Shown: positions 52,574 to 63,735 of the stretch, one piece after another
Layout of the letters: each line of letters starts with the position of its first letter
Position numbering within the stretch: the stretch's first letter is position 1
NCBI GenBank assembly: GCA_002351535.1
Contig: DEGR01000064.1
Coordinates: forward strand, 62,001-126,000
Length of the DNA stretch: 64,000 nt
Reading direction: 5' to 3'
DNA from: Lachnospira sp. UBA2821
Lineage (GTDB): Bacteria > Bacillota > Clostridia > Lachnospirales > Lachnospiraceae
Position numbers and translations under genes: made by a program
The notes under the pieces: model-generated
Told to the model about the DNA's origin: nothing
Seen by the model: the letters and a program-made list of their open reading frames with translations, nothing else
The model's database searches: none

Positions 52574-53527
52574 CTATACTCTCTGTGCAGTAACTGAAAC
52601 CCAGTCTCCCTGTCTTGTAATCTCTTTTACTTCAAGATATTCATTTTCCTCTATAGCTTTTACAACATCTTTCTCTTTCATGTCTATTATTCCCGATGTT
52701 ATAAACAATCCGCCTTTTTTCATATGAACAGGTATTTCTGCTGACAGAGGAATTATTATATCTGCAAGAATATTTGCAACTACTATATCATAACATCCAT
52801 ATCCTGTTTTGTCCTGTACTTCTTTGTCATCTATTATATTTCCTGCATAATATTCTATATCGCCCTCTGCTATGCCATTTACCCTGGCATTTTCCACAGA
52901 TGCCTTAACTGCATTCTCATCTACATCAATACCTTTAGTCATGGCTGAACCTAATTTTCTGCCAATAATTGATAATATACCACTTCCACATCCAACGTCA
53001 AGAAGATTCATTCCTTCTTTCATATATTTTCTAAGCTGTCTTATACATAACTGTGTAGTCTCATGCATTCCTGTACCGAAAGATGTACCGGGGTCGATAT
53101 CAAGCACCATGGCATACCCCTGCTTATCCGCCTCTTCCCACGTTGGTTTAATAAGTATATCATCTACTGCAAATGGTTTGAAATACTGTTTCCAGTTATT
53201 TACCCAGTCTTTGTCCTCTGTTACTGATTCTTCTATTACTGCACTTCCTATGTCAGCAAACTGCTTAATATCATTAAGCCCTTCCTTAACTTTCTCAAGC
53301 ATGGCATGTTTATCTTCGTCCTGCTCCATATAGAAGGTTACATATGCTACACCGTCATCTTCAGGAAGTTCCGGCAAAATATCAATAAACATTTTTTTCT
53401 TATCTTCCTCTGATAACTGTACTTTATCTTCTATCTCTATTCCATCTATTCCCAACTCACAAAGCAAGCCGCTGACAAAGTCAACGGCCTGTGTTGTAGT
53501 GGTCAGTCTGAACTTATTCCACTTCAT
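52574..53527 (-). CDS. prmA: Ribosomal protein L11 methyltransferase PrmA
   Basis: SAM-dependent enzyme that trimethylates ribosomal protein L11. The signature DIDPGTSFGTGMHETTQLCI is followed by motif I NLLDVGCGSGILSIIG and VVANILADIIIPLS. Length 317 residues, with the N-terminal substrate-recognition domain present. ATG preceded by AAAGGCGATTACA. It lies 17 bases after dnaJ and is part of the heat-shock transcript. Confidence 0.96.
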   Translation of the reverse strand: MKWNKFRLTTTTQAVDFVSGLLCELGIDGIEIEDKVQLSEEDKKKMFIDILPELPEDDGVAYVTFYMEQDEDKHAMLEKVKEGLNDIKQFADIGSAVIEESVTEDKDWVNNWKQYFKPFAVDDILIKPTWEEADKQGYAMVLDIDPGTSFGTGMHETTQLCIRQLRKYMKEGMNLLDVGCGSGILSIIGRKLGSAMTKGIDVDENAVKASVENARVNGIAEGDIEYYAGNIIDDKEVQDKTGYGCYDIVVANILADIIIPLSAEIPVHMKKGGLFITSGIIDMKEKDVVKAIEENEYLEVKEITRQGDWVSVTAQRV

Positions 53528-53544
53528 TGTAATCGCCTTTCTAT

Positions 53545-54708
53545 TTAGAAACTATCCTTTATCTTATCCATGAAACTTTTTTTCTGTTTCTTTTCTTCCT
53601 TTACACCTTCTGAATCAACCTTTAGTGTGTTACCCGATACTTCATCATACTGCCTGATAATATCTTTCTGCTCCTGTGTAAGATGTGTAGGAACCTGCAC
53701 AATAAGCGTAACAAAATGGTCTCCTCTGATGTTTTTATTTCTAAGCGAAGGAACTCCTTTACCTTTAAGACGAATCTTTGTATCTGTCTGTGTTCCCGGT
53801 TTAATATTAAACAATACATCTCCATCTATAGTTTTAATCTTTATATCTCCGCCAAGTGCTGCCTGTGCAAATGATATTGGTGATGTAGAATAAAGATTAA
53901 CATCCTGTCTCTGGAATGTAGGATGTTTTGAAACAACAACTTCCACCAGAAGGTCTCCTCTTTCTCCACCATTGACACCGGGTTCACCCTTTCCTCTTAT
54001 ACGGATACTCTGTCCATTGTCAATACCTGCCGGAACGGATACCTGAATTTTCTTTCTGCTGCTTGTATATCCTGTACCATAACAGTCAGGACATTTTTCT
54101 TTAACCATTTTACCTGTTCCATTACATTCAGGACAAGTCTGAACATTTCTTACCATTCCGAAAAGCGACTGCTGTGTATATACAATCTGACCTTTTCCAC
54201 CACATTTTGTACATGTAACAGGTGATGTTCCCGGTTTTGCTCCGGTTCCGTTACACTTAGTACATGTATCTTTTAATGTAAGTTCAATCTCTTTTTCACA
54301 CCCAAAGACTGCCTCTTCGAATGTAACTCTTACACTTGTTCTTAGATTTGCACCTCTTTGAGGTCCATTATTAGAACGACGGCTTCTTCCTCCACCGAAC
54401 ATTCCATCAAATATATCGCCAAATATATCACCCATGTCACCGAAGTCGAAATTGAAGCCCTGCGCTCCACCACCACTTCCGTCAAAAGCTGCATGACCAA
54501 ACTGATCATACTGTTTTCTCTTTTCAGCATCGCTAAGTACAGCATATGCTTCAGATGCTTCTTTGAATTTTGCCTCAGCCTCTTTGTCTCCCGGGTTTGT
54601 ATCCGGATGATACTTCTTGGCTAACACTCTGTATGCTTTTTTGATTGCTGCGTCACTGGCATTTCTGTCAACACCAAGAACTTCATAATAATCTCTTTTA
54701 TCTGCCAT
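53545..54708 (-). CDS. dnaJ: Chaperone protein DnaJ
   Basis: Type I J-protein co-chaperone of DnaK. J domain with the HPD motif ([20 protein letters not shown]), Gly/Phe-rich linker ([18 protein letters not shown]), four CxxCxGxG zinc motifs ([32 protein letters not shown]) and the C-terminal substrate-binding domains. Length 387 residues. A large hairpin lies in the 112-base gap after dnaK. Confidence 0.98.
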   Translation of the reverse strand: MADKRDYYEVLGVDRNASDAAIKKAYRVLAKKYHPDTNPGDKEAEAKFKEASEAYAVLSDAEKRKQYDQFGHAAFDGSGGGAQGFNFDFGDMGDIFGDIFDGMFGGGRSRRSNNGPQRGANLRTSVRVTFEEAVFGCEKEIELTLKDTCTKCNGTGAKPGTSPVTCTKCGGKGQIVYTQQSLFGMVRNVQTCPECNGTGKMVKEKCPDCYGTGYTSSRKKIQVSVPAGIDNGQSIRIRGKGEPGVNGGERGDLLVEVVVSKHPTFQRQDVNLYSTSPISFAQAALGGDIKIKTIDGDVLFNIKPGTQTDTKIRLKGKGVPSLRNKNIRGDHFVTLIVQVPTHLTQEQKDIIRQYDEVSGNTLKVDSEGVKEEKKQKKSFMDKIKDSF

Positions 54709-54755
54709 TGGTCATCCCCTGATTTCTTAGATTGTTGTAATTTTTACTGTTTATA

Positions 54756-54799
54756 GCACAATACCCTGAGCAATATGATTAATCACTCAGGGACTGTGC
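54756..54799 (-). repeat. Stem-loop in the dnaK-dnaJ intergenic region
   Basis: Minus strand: GCACA-GT-CCCTGAG, a 15-base loop region, CTCAGGG-TAT-TGTGC. Two helices of 5 and 7 bp with a small internal loop. No U-run follows, so it is more likely an mRNA processing or stability element giving dnaK more transcript than dnaJ than a terminator. Confidence 0.6.
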
Positions 54800-54820
54800 C
54801 TTTATAGTTAGATTTTAATA

Positions 54821-56731
<1,911 letters not shown>

Positions 56732-56748
56732 TCATATAAAAATAATAA

Positions 56749-57387
56749 TTAATTGGCAACTTTTACCATGCTGTGTCTTACAACACTTTCTTTATACATA
56801 TATCCTTTCTGTAATTCTTCAGATATTGTATTCTCACCAAATTCTTCATTTTCTTCATGCATTACTGCATTGTGGAAATCAGGATTGAATTCCTTACCCA
56901 CTGCCTCAATCGGTGTTACGCCGACGTCTTCAAGAACTTTCATGAACTGCTTGTATATTTTATCCATACCCTCTACAAAAGGTTCACCCTTCTGCTCTTC
57001 AGGTACACTTGCAAGACCTCTTTCAAAGTTATCAACAACCGGCAAAATCTTTTCTATTATATCTTTTGCTCCGAATTCATACATTGTTGATTTTTCTTTT
57101 TCTGAACGTTTGCGGAAATTATCAAACTCTGCAAAAGTTCTTTTATACTTATCTGTAAGTTCCTCTATGAGTAAGTCTTTTTTATCTTTTTTCTTTTCCT
57201 TTTTGAAGAATGATTTCTTTTCTTTTGTTTCATCATCTCCTTCAGAAGCTTCTTCTACCGAATCCTCTGCTGCTTTATTCTCATCTTCCACCGCTTCTGA
57301 TTCATTTTCCTCTGCTGCTGTATTTTCTTCCTCTGCTGCAACATTCTCCAATGTCTCATCCACTTCTTTATTAGTATTTTCTGCCAA
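56749..57387 (-). CDS. grpE: Nucleotide exchange factor GrpE
   Basis: ADP/ATP exchange factor for DnaK. The N-terminal about 70 residues are a disordered Glu-rich tail longer than usual; the coiled coil and beta domain follow (YKRTFAEFDNFRKRSEKEKS, ILPVVDNFERGL, DKIYKQFMKVLEDVGVTPIE, VVRHSMVKVAN). Length 212 residues. Translation starts at TTG, 9 bases after GGTGG. It lies between hrcA and dnaK. Confidence 0.96.
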   Translation of the reverse strand: MAENTNKEVDETLENVAAEEENTAAEENESEAVEDENKAAEDSVEEASEGDDETKEKKSFFKKEKKKDKKDLLIEELTDKYKRTFAEFDNFRKRSEKEKSTMYEFGAKDIIEKILPVVDNFERGLASVPEEQKGEPFVEGMDKIYKQFMKVLEDVGVTPIEAVGKEFNPDFHNAVMHEENEEFGENTISEELQKGYMYKESVVRHSMVKVAN

Positions 57388-57425
57388 CTATTTCGACCAC
57401 CTTTCTCATTTATTCTGATAGATGA

Positions 57426-58478
57426 TTAATCGCCCTGTTTAAAGGCTGTATCTAATTTATCTTTAACGGTCTTAAGATTCTCAACTACCTTTTCGTAGTC
57501 CATCCTCTTAGGTCCGATAATACCAATTGTACCCTGAACACCTTCGCCTAATTCATAGGTCATCGTAACAACACTACAATCTTTCATTGTCTGTACCGGT
57601 GTCTCATTTCCTATATATACCTGTATTCCTGTATTCTCTTCTCCCTCTTTATCTGTAAGAAGTGAGGTTAACTGTTTCTTTTCCTCTAATACATTAATCA
57701 GGTCACTTGCATGATTATTATCACTAAGTTCGGGATACTTAAGAATGTTAGTTGCTCCACTCGTATATATCTTCATATCCTCATTGTCACCGGCAACCTC
57801 TGCAATTAACTCCAACACCTTGCCAACAACTTCTGCCTGCTCACCAGCCTGACCTGTTATCTGTCTTATTGTCATTAGATTTATCTCTTCAACCGTAAGA
57901 CCGTTAAGTGTGCTGTTAAACAACATATTCATCTTAAATACGTCTTCATCACTTAATTCTTTGGTAAGGTTAACTATCTTATTCTTGATTCTGTTACCAT
58001 CAAGCACTACAACACATAAAAGTTTATTCTCATCTACAATTGAAAGCTGTATGAACTTAATCCGCTTATCAAATCTCGGTGATGAGACCATCGTAGCGTA
58101 ATTAGTATTGCTTGCTAACATTTTGGCTGTATTCTGAAGAAGTTCTTCTACCTTTTCAACTTTCTCAAGAAGTGTATCCTTTATGTCAGAAATCTCTTTC
58201 TGCTGTTTGGACATCTCTTCCATCTTCTCCTTCATCATATCATCCACATATGTTCTATAGCCTTTATCAGAAGGAATTCTTCCTGCTGAAGTATGTGGCT
58301 GTATAATGTATCCCATTTCCTCAAGGTCTGACATTTCATTTCTAATAGTTGCTGAACTCAGATTCAAGTCAGTGTATTTAGAAATCGTTCTTGAACCTAC
58401 CGGCTCACCAGTCTCAAGATAGTTACGAACAATCGCCTTTAGAATCTTCAATTTTCTTTCATCAAGTTCCTGTTCCAT
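57426..58478 (-). CDS. hrcA: Heat-inducible transcription repressor HrcA
   Basis: Repressor that binds CIRCE and autoregulates the class I heat-shock operon with help from GroEL. The N-terminal winged helix (LKILKAIVRNYLETGEPVGS, NLSSATIRNEMSDLEEMGYI, HTSAGRIPSDKGYRTYVDDM) and the C-terminal GAF-like domain (ELGEGVQGTIGIIGPKRMDY) are intact; 350 residues. First gene of the operon; ATG after AAGGAAGTGAATAT. Confidence 0.98.
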   Translation of the reverse strand: MEQELDERKLKILKAIVRNYLETGEPVGSRTISKYTDLNLSSATIRNEMSDLEEMGYIIQPHTSAGRIPSDKGYRTYVDDMMKEKMEEMSKQQKEISDIKDTLLEKVEKVEELLQNTAKMLASNTNYATMVSSPRFDKRIKFIQLSIVDENKLLCVVVLDGNRIKNKIVNLTKELSDEDVFKMNMLFNSTLNGLTVEEINLMTIRQITGQAGEQAEVVGKVLELIAEVAGDNEDMKIYTSGATNILKYPELSDNNHASDLINVLEEKKQLTSLLTDKEGEENTGIQVYIGNETPVQTMKDCSVVTMTYELGEGVQGTIGIIGPKRMDYEKVVENLKTVKDKLDTAFKQGD

Positions 58479-58514
58479 ATATTCACTTCCTTGATTTAGT
58501 GTGTTTTTTGTTTG

Positions 58515-58541
58515 TTAGCACTCACTTAAATAGAGTGCTAA
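58515..58541 (-). promoter_or_regulatory. CIRCE operator of the hrcA operon
   Basis: Perfect inverted repeat TTAGCACTC-N9-GAGTGCTAA, the HrcA-binding consensus, located between the hrcA promoter and start codon. It implies heat-shock derepression of hrcA-grpE-dnaK-dnaJ and, by read-through, prmA-rsmE-iscS-thiI. Confidence 0.98.
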
Positions 58542-58556
58542 TATGTTCATAAACAT

Positions 58557-58585
58557 AAGATAGCACTTTGATTGTGGTTTGTCAA
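58557..58585 (-). promoter_or_regulatory. Promoter of the hrcA operon
   Basis: Minus strand: TTGACA (58585-58580), 17 bases, TATCTT (58562-58557), followed after 15 bases by CIRCE. A vegetative promoter regulated by HrcA is the standard arrangement. Confidence 0.85.
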
Positions 58586-58594
58586 CAGATTTTA

Positions 58595-58603
58595 TGATAT
58601 AAT
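58595..58603 (+). promoter_or_regulatory. Extended -10 promoter of the yfhO-like genes
   Basis: TGATATAAT (TG at 58595-58596, TATAAT 58598-58603) lies 39 bases before the first yfhO-like ATG. No good -35 is seen at 17 bases. It sits back-to-back with the hrcA promoter, about 10 bases from its -35. Confidence 0.55.
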
Positions 58604-58642
58604 ATTTTAAGTTTTTATGATTTATTGAATGGAGAATTTACA

Positions 58643-61141
58643 ATGATTAAAAAAAGAAGTTTTTTTTATTATATATTAGCATTTTTAACACCATTTATAA
58701 TTTTAGGAATAACATTTTATTTTAAAAAAATAACTCCCTTTGGTAACAACAGCATAGTTGCCGGAGATATGGAACTTCAATTTGTTCCCTTTGCAAACGA
58801 ATTATGTGAAAAATTCAAAAACGGCAATAGTTTTATGTATTCGTGGTGCCGCGGAATGGGATATGACTTTATATCAGAAATAGCTTATTATCTTGCAAGT
58901 CCACTTAATATAACTCTTTTATTTTTCAAAAAAGATAGCCTCTTTACCGGAATATCTTTATTAGTAATACTTAAATCATCACTTTGCGGATTAACTATGT
59001 TTACATACTTAAATAAACATTTTAAAATCGAAAACAATTCTATTGACCATTGCAGACTTATTATGGTTTCTTTATCATCATGTTACTCTTTGTGTGCTTA
59101 TTTATTATTTTACTATCTGTTAATAATGTGGTTTGACTGTATGATAATGCTTCCCATCGTTGTATTATGCCTGGAAATGCTAATAAACAATCATAAGCCT
59201 TACCTCTATTCATTGGCGCTTGGCTTTTCTATATTTACAAACTATTACATAGGCTTTATGGTTTGTTTATTTTTGGTACTTTATTTTATATACTATATTA
59301 TTAATGAATATTCACTTAAATCCATTAAAGATTTTTTTTCAGTTGCTCTACGTTTTGTTATTTATTCGGCACTCGGTGCCGGTTTAAGTGCCATAATACT
59401 TATTCCCGAAATAATATGTCTTTCACAAACAGCTTCTGTAAAATCCCCTTCCCTATTTAACAGCCTTTTGTCTGCAAACTATGATTTCGGAAACACTTTT
59501 TACCGTTTCTTATTATCAGCCTCTCCTACTTATCCATCTGATGCCAAACTATACTGTGGTCTTATCGTTATTCCATTAATAATAATGTTCCTTTTTAATA
59601 ATACAATCAAACTAAGTAAAAAAATAAGTCTTACTGTCTTTATGTCTTTTATACTTTTGTCTATACACATAAAATTATTTGAATTTATATGGAATGCTTT
59701 TCACCAGCCTAACGGGTATGTCGGAAGAAATACATTCCTTCTTATTTTTCTTATTATAATTGCAGCATATGAAGGTTTTATTTCACTCAAAAATACGCCC
59801 TTAAAGAAATATTTATATAGTCTCCTGATTATATACTTTTTATGTGCATTAACCATAAAAAAATATAATAACACTTCTGTCATGATGAATGTTCTTTTTA
59901 ATATGGGCATTTTTCTTGTATATATGGTTTTATTTATAATGTATGTGAAAAGAAAAAAGACTATATACAGCATCAGCATTTTTTTCATCATAGCACTTGA
60001 ATTAACACTGAACTGTGATACCACTATAAATAAATACACTACAACAACCCAATATATAGAAAACATAAATAAGACCTCATCTATTATTAAGCATACAGAT
60101 ATTCAAAAAAATGAACGTGTCAAAAATGATTTGAAGCCTTATAAAAATATGGGAAGTTTATGCATGTACAGCAGTATTCCTACAGTGTCATCAACATCAA
60201 ACAATTCCATCAATAATATGTTATCGCATTTTGGTTATTTCTCATCATTGAATGCAACAAATGATATTGCGTGGGAACCTGTCAGTGCAAGTATGTTCGG
60301 AATTAAATATATATTTACCAACAGAACGGATTATTCTTCTGACATTCTCAGCTCACATTTTATTGCTGATGATTTCCCTGATAACAAAACGTATGTATAT
60401 ACTAACAAATTCAGCCTATCCACTGCCTTTGCAGTAAATGGCACTTTTAAATCAATCGATATTTCAAAATTCAATAATCCATTTGAGTTAATAAACAATA
60501 TAGGCAGCAATGTATATCATATAGGAAATATTTATGATAAAATCAATCTTTCCGTTCATGGTAACACTATTGATGTTCCACTGGAAACTGATATTTATTT
60601 ATATTGCAAAACAACTCTATGTGATACCACATTTAAATACGATAATAAGAATACCCGGATATACCCTACTAATATTCTTGGAGTAACAATACACAATGAT
60701 TTTTATAACAATAATTACATATATAATCTGCCCATAACAAGACATGGTGGAAAAATATATTGTGAGAAGCCTGTAAATTCTTCCGATATTATTGCATATA
60801 AAATAAACGAAAACAATTTTAAACTTCTTATGAAAAAAATGTCTGCAAATCAGATGAATATATCTTCCTTTACAGACACACACATTAGCGGAACATTAAA
60901 TCCGGAAAATTATAAAATGATATTTACATCAATCCCTTTTAGTTCCGGTTGGAACGTAAAAATCGACGGCAAAAAAGTCAAAACTTTTAAAACATTCAAT
61001 TCTCTATTAAGTTTCTCAATTAAGAGTGGAACTCATAATATTGAATTTACTTATATAACACCGGGACTTATAACCGGATTTATAGTTTCATTATCTTCTA
61101 TAATACTATTATTATTTTTACAAATTACAAAAAAGAAATGA
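58643..61141 (+). CDS. YfhO-family membrane protein (first of tandem pair)
   Basis: An 832-residue polytopic protein of the YfhO family (GT-C fold); relatives attach sugars from polyprenyl phosphate to lipoteichoic acid or other surface polymers. Motifs: ITPFGNNSIVAGDMELQFVP near the N-terminus (after the first helix), NGNSFMYSWCRGMGYDFISE, about twelve membrane helices, then an extracytoplasmic beta domain ending in IPFSSGWNVKIDGKKVKTFK and a last helix. The ATG at 58643 has GGAG 8 bases upstream; a TTG at 58625 is less likely. The sequence is notably AT-rich. Acceptor and sugar are unknown. Confidence 0.85.
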   Translation: MIKKRSFFYYILAFLTPFIILGITFYFKKITPFGNNSIVAGDMELQFVPFANELCEKFKNGNSFMYSWCRGMGYDFISEIAYYLASPLNITLLFFKKDSLFTGISLLVILKSSLCGLTMFTYLNKHFKIENNSIDHCRLIMVSLSSCYSLCAYLLFYYLLIMWFDCMIMLPIVVLCLEMLINNHKPYLYSLALGFSIFTNYYIGFMVCLFLVLYFIYYIINEYSLKSIKDFFSVALRFVIYSALGAGLSAIILIPEIICLSQTASVKSPSLFNSLLSANYDFGNTFYRFLLSASPTYPSDAKLYCGLIVIPLIIMFLFNNTIKLSKKISLTVFMSFILLSIHIKLFEFIWNAFHQPNGYVGRNTFLLIFLIIIAAYEGFISLKNTPLKKYLYSLLIIYFLCALTIKKYNNTSVMMNVLFNMGIFLVYMVLFIMYVKRKKTIYSISIFFIIALELTLNCDTTINKYTTTTQYIENINKTSSIIKHTDIQKNERVKNDLKPYKNMGSLCMYSSIPTVSSTSNNSINNMLSHFGYFSSLNATNDIAWEPVSASMFGIKYIFTNRTDYSSDILSSHFIADDFPDNKTYVYTNKFSLSTAFAVNGTFKSIDISKFNNPFELINNIGSNVYHIGNIYDKINLSVHGNTIDVPLETDIYLYCKTTLCDTTFKYDNKNTRIYPTNILGVTIHNDFYNNNYIYNLPITRHGGKIYCEKPVNSSDIIAYKINENNFKLLMKKMSANQMNISSFTDTHISGTLNPENYKMIFTSIPFSSGWNVKIDGKKVKTFKTFNSLLSFSIKSGTHNIEFTYITPGLITGFIVSLSSIILLLFLQITKKK

Positions 61142-61152
61142 GGAAAATAGCC

Positions 61153-63717
61153 ATGAACCGTTTATCAGACAAAAGCAGAGTATACTATATATTATCAGTA
61201 ATACTGCCAATCATATTATTATGTTTTATCTTTTGCATAAAGCACATCACCCCCTTTGGCTCTAATACACTCTTATCAGGTGATATGCTTGGTCAGTACA
61301 CCAATTTTTACACTGAGCTATGCAATAAAATCAAAAACGGTAATAGTCTGTTTTTCTCATGGAATCGGGGACTCGGTATCGATTATCTCTCCGAATGCAG
61401 CTATTACAATCTCTCTTTCGCCAACATTATTTATATTTTCTTCGATAATAAAACAATGCCAACTGCTATAAGTATTAGTGTAATAATTAAATGTGCACTG
61501 GCAGCCCTTACAATGTATACATATTTAGAACATCATTACAAAAAATATTTATCACAAACATATAATAATATATCTTTTGTTGTTTTATCATGTTGCTATG
61601 CTATGTGCTCATATTTTATAAATTACCTGACTAACATAATATGGCTCGATGCTTTTTTAATATTTCCGCTTGTTATGCTCACCCTTGAATTACTTATTCA
61701 AAATAAAAAACCATATCTGTATACTTTAGCTTTAAGTGCCTGCATTTTATCAAATTTTTATATTGGCTACATGATATGTCTATTCTGTGTTATTTATTTT
61801 ATATATTTAATATTTACGGGCGAATATATATGCTGCATAAAGAAACGTACTACTATATTAAAAATTTTCCTCCGTTTTTCATTTTACTCTTTACTTTCAG
61901 GATTACTTTGCAGTTTTGTCTTAATTCCAACAATAAACGTTATTACCTCAACTGACTCAGGAACATTAAGCTTTTATAAATCAATCAGTACTTATTATTC
62001 TTTTATAGAATCATTTTTCAGGCAAATGATGTCCGCAAACCCTACTTACTGGCATCACCCATATATTTATTCTACAGTTCTGTCATTTTTGATAATACCA
62101 TTTTTCTTTGTAAATACTTCAATTCCATTAAAACAGCGAATTGGTAAAGGTTTTATCTACTTTTTTATGCTTATATCATTTCAAATTAATATATTAGATT
62201 TTATATGGAACGGATTTCATAGAGTTAATTGTTTTGCAGGAAGACAATCCTTTGTTTTTATATTCCTTGTTATTACGATAATTGCAGATACATATGTAAC
62301 CCGTTTTCCTTCAACAAAATCACTAGTAATAATATATTTACTCGATATATGCCTATTTTCGTTAATAAATATTCACTTTGATTTTTCATCAACATTTTAT
62401 AGCATAATAAAAAATACTATTTATATTACTATTTATTTTATTATTATGTTATTACTAAACAGCAAAAAACACACCAAATCTGCAAAACTACTACTTATTG
62501 TTACTTTGGTTTTCGAATTATCTTTTTCAGCATCAGATAATATAATGTCTGCATCTAACTATAATGATTATAAAAAAAATATACATAACACTGAAACTGC
62601 ACTTTTATCAATACAGGATACTTCTTTTTATCGTATAAAAAATGCTGCTAAAATAATTAAAAATAACGCAGCTTTATGTAACTATAACGGACTTTCAACA
62701 TATTCATCTTTAACCAACAATAATCTTTCAGATTTTTTATATCGTATAGGTTTCACAACATGCCTCAATGCTTTCGATGATTTGTCATGGGAACCTGTAT
62801 TTTCAAGTATCTTAGGAACAAAATATATTATAGATATCAATAAATATACAAATGCTGATAATCTGGAACTTATTTATACACAAAATGCACTAACTTATTC
62901 AAAAAATATAACTGACGTTAATATTGACAAAATAAATGTATATAAAAACATTTATTCCCTTAATCCAGCCTTTGTTGTCAATAATTCAGTTAAAAAATTA
63001 GATTTAAACACGTCTAAAAATCCATTTGAACTAGTTAACGAATTTGCAAATTGCATTACAAATTGTGGTAAAATATATGAACCCGTGCCAATTACAGATA
63101 ATAAAATAATATCCGGAAAAGGTGAGCAATTGTATTTATATTCTAAACAGAAATTTGGAAATCTTGTCTTTCAATATATCGATGGTGTAGAACCATTATA
63201 TTCTGATAATTTTTCCGGAATTACACTTACCAGAACAGAATATACTGATGATTATATATATTATGTACATTCAAGTCCTGAAGGAGGCTATATTTCCATA
63301 CCTGATGATAATACTGTTAATAATCAGAAAAATAGCAATACGAAAATCTATGACACTAATGATTATATTGCATATAAACTTAACTACAATAACTATACCA
63401 GACTTATGTCTGCACTATCAAAGAACCAGATCAAATTAACATCCTATAGTGATACAGAACTAAACGGTACACTTAATGCTGACTATAATGGAACTGTAAT
63501 GACCTCCATTCCGTATTCCAAAGGCTGGACAGTAAAAATTGACGGTAAAAAAGTTAAAACATCCTCTATCTCGGATGCTTTACTCTCATTTAATATAACA
63601 AAAGGTAATCACAACATAGAAATGAGCTATTTCCCACAAGGATTTACTCTAGGTTTAATAATATCAATAACCGCTCTTATAATATTAATAGCGTCAGGCA
63701 TCGCCCGACGCTATTAA
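61153..63717 (+). CDS. YfhO-family membrane protein (second of tandem pair)
   Basis: An 854-residue paralogue of the preceding protein: ITPFGSNTLLSGDMLGQYTN, NGNSLFFSWNRGLGIDYLSE, a dozen membrane helices, and a C-terminal IPYSKGWTVKIDGKKVKTSS before the last helix. GAGG lies 9 bases before the ATG at 61153; a longer reading from 61138 overlaps the previous stop codon. The pair likely arose by tandem duplication and may act on different acceptors or sugars. The stop codon lies inside the terminator hairpin. Confidence 0.85.
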   Translation: MNRLSDKSRVYYILSVILPIILLCFIFCIKHITPFGSNTLLSGDMLGQYTNFYTELCNKIKNGNSLFFSWNRGLGIDYLSECSYYNLSFANIIYIFFDNKTMPTAISISVIIKCALAALTMYTYLEHHYKKYLSQTYNNISFVVLSCCYAMCSYFINYLTNIIWLDAFLIFPLVMLTLELLIQNKKPYLYTLALSACILSNFYIGYMICLFCVIYFIYLIFTGEYICCIKKRTTILKIFLRFSFYSLLSGLLCSFVLIPTINVITSTDSGTLSFYKSISTYYSFIESFFRQMMSANPTYWHHPYIYSTVLSFLIIPFFFVNTSIPLKQRIGKGFIYFFMLISFQINILDFIWNGFHRVNCFAGRQSFVFIFLVITIIADTYVTRFPSTKSLVIIYLLDICLFSLINIHFDFSSTFYSIIKNTIYITIYFIIMLLLNSKKHTKSAKLLLIVTLVFELSFSASDNIMSASNYNDYKKNIHNTETALLSIQDTSFYRIKNAAKIIKNNAALCNYNGLSTYSSLTNNNLSDFLYRIGFTTCLNAFDDLSWEPVFSSILGTKYIIDINKYTNADNLELIYTQNALTYSKNITDVNIDKINVYKNIYSLNPAFVVNNSVKKLDLNTSKNPFELVNEFANCITNCGKIYEPVPITDNKIISGKGEQLYLYSKQKFGNLVFQYIDGVEPLYSDNFSGITLTRTEYTDDYIYYVHSSPEGGYISIPDDNTVNNQKNSNTKIYDTNDYIAYKLNYNNYTRLMSALSKNQIKLTSYSDTELNGTLNADYNGTVMTSIPYSKGWTVKIDGKKVKTSSISDALLSFNITKGNHNIEMSYFPQGFTLGLIISITALIILIASGIARRY

Positions 63718-63735
63718 ATAATTTTGTTATTTTAT
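63687..63735 (+). terminator. Terminator of the yfhO-like pair
   Basis: AATAGCGTC-A-GGC, loop ATC, GCC-C-GACGCTATT (63687-63715), followed by AAATAATTTTGTTATTTT. The hairpin includes the last codons and stop of the second yfhO-like gene. It may also work for the convergent minus-strand gene. Confidence 0.78.

Noticed and set aside
56753..57418. Plus-strand open frame opposite grpE
   Set aside because: Antisense of the Glu-rich GrpE tail; poly-Ser/Phe translation without family resemblance.
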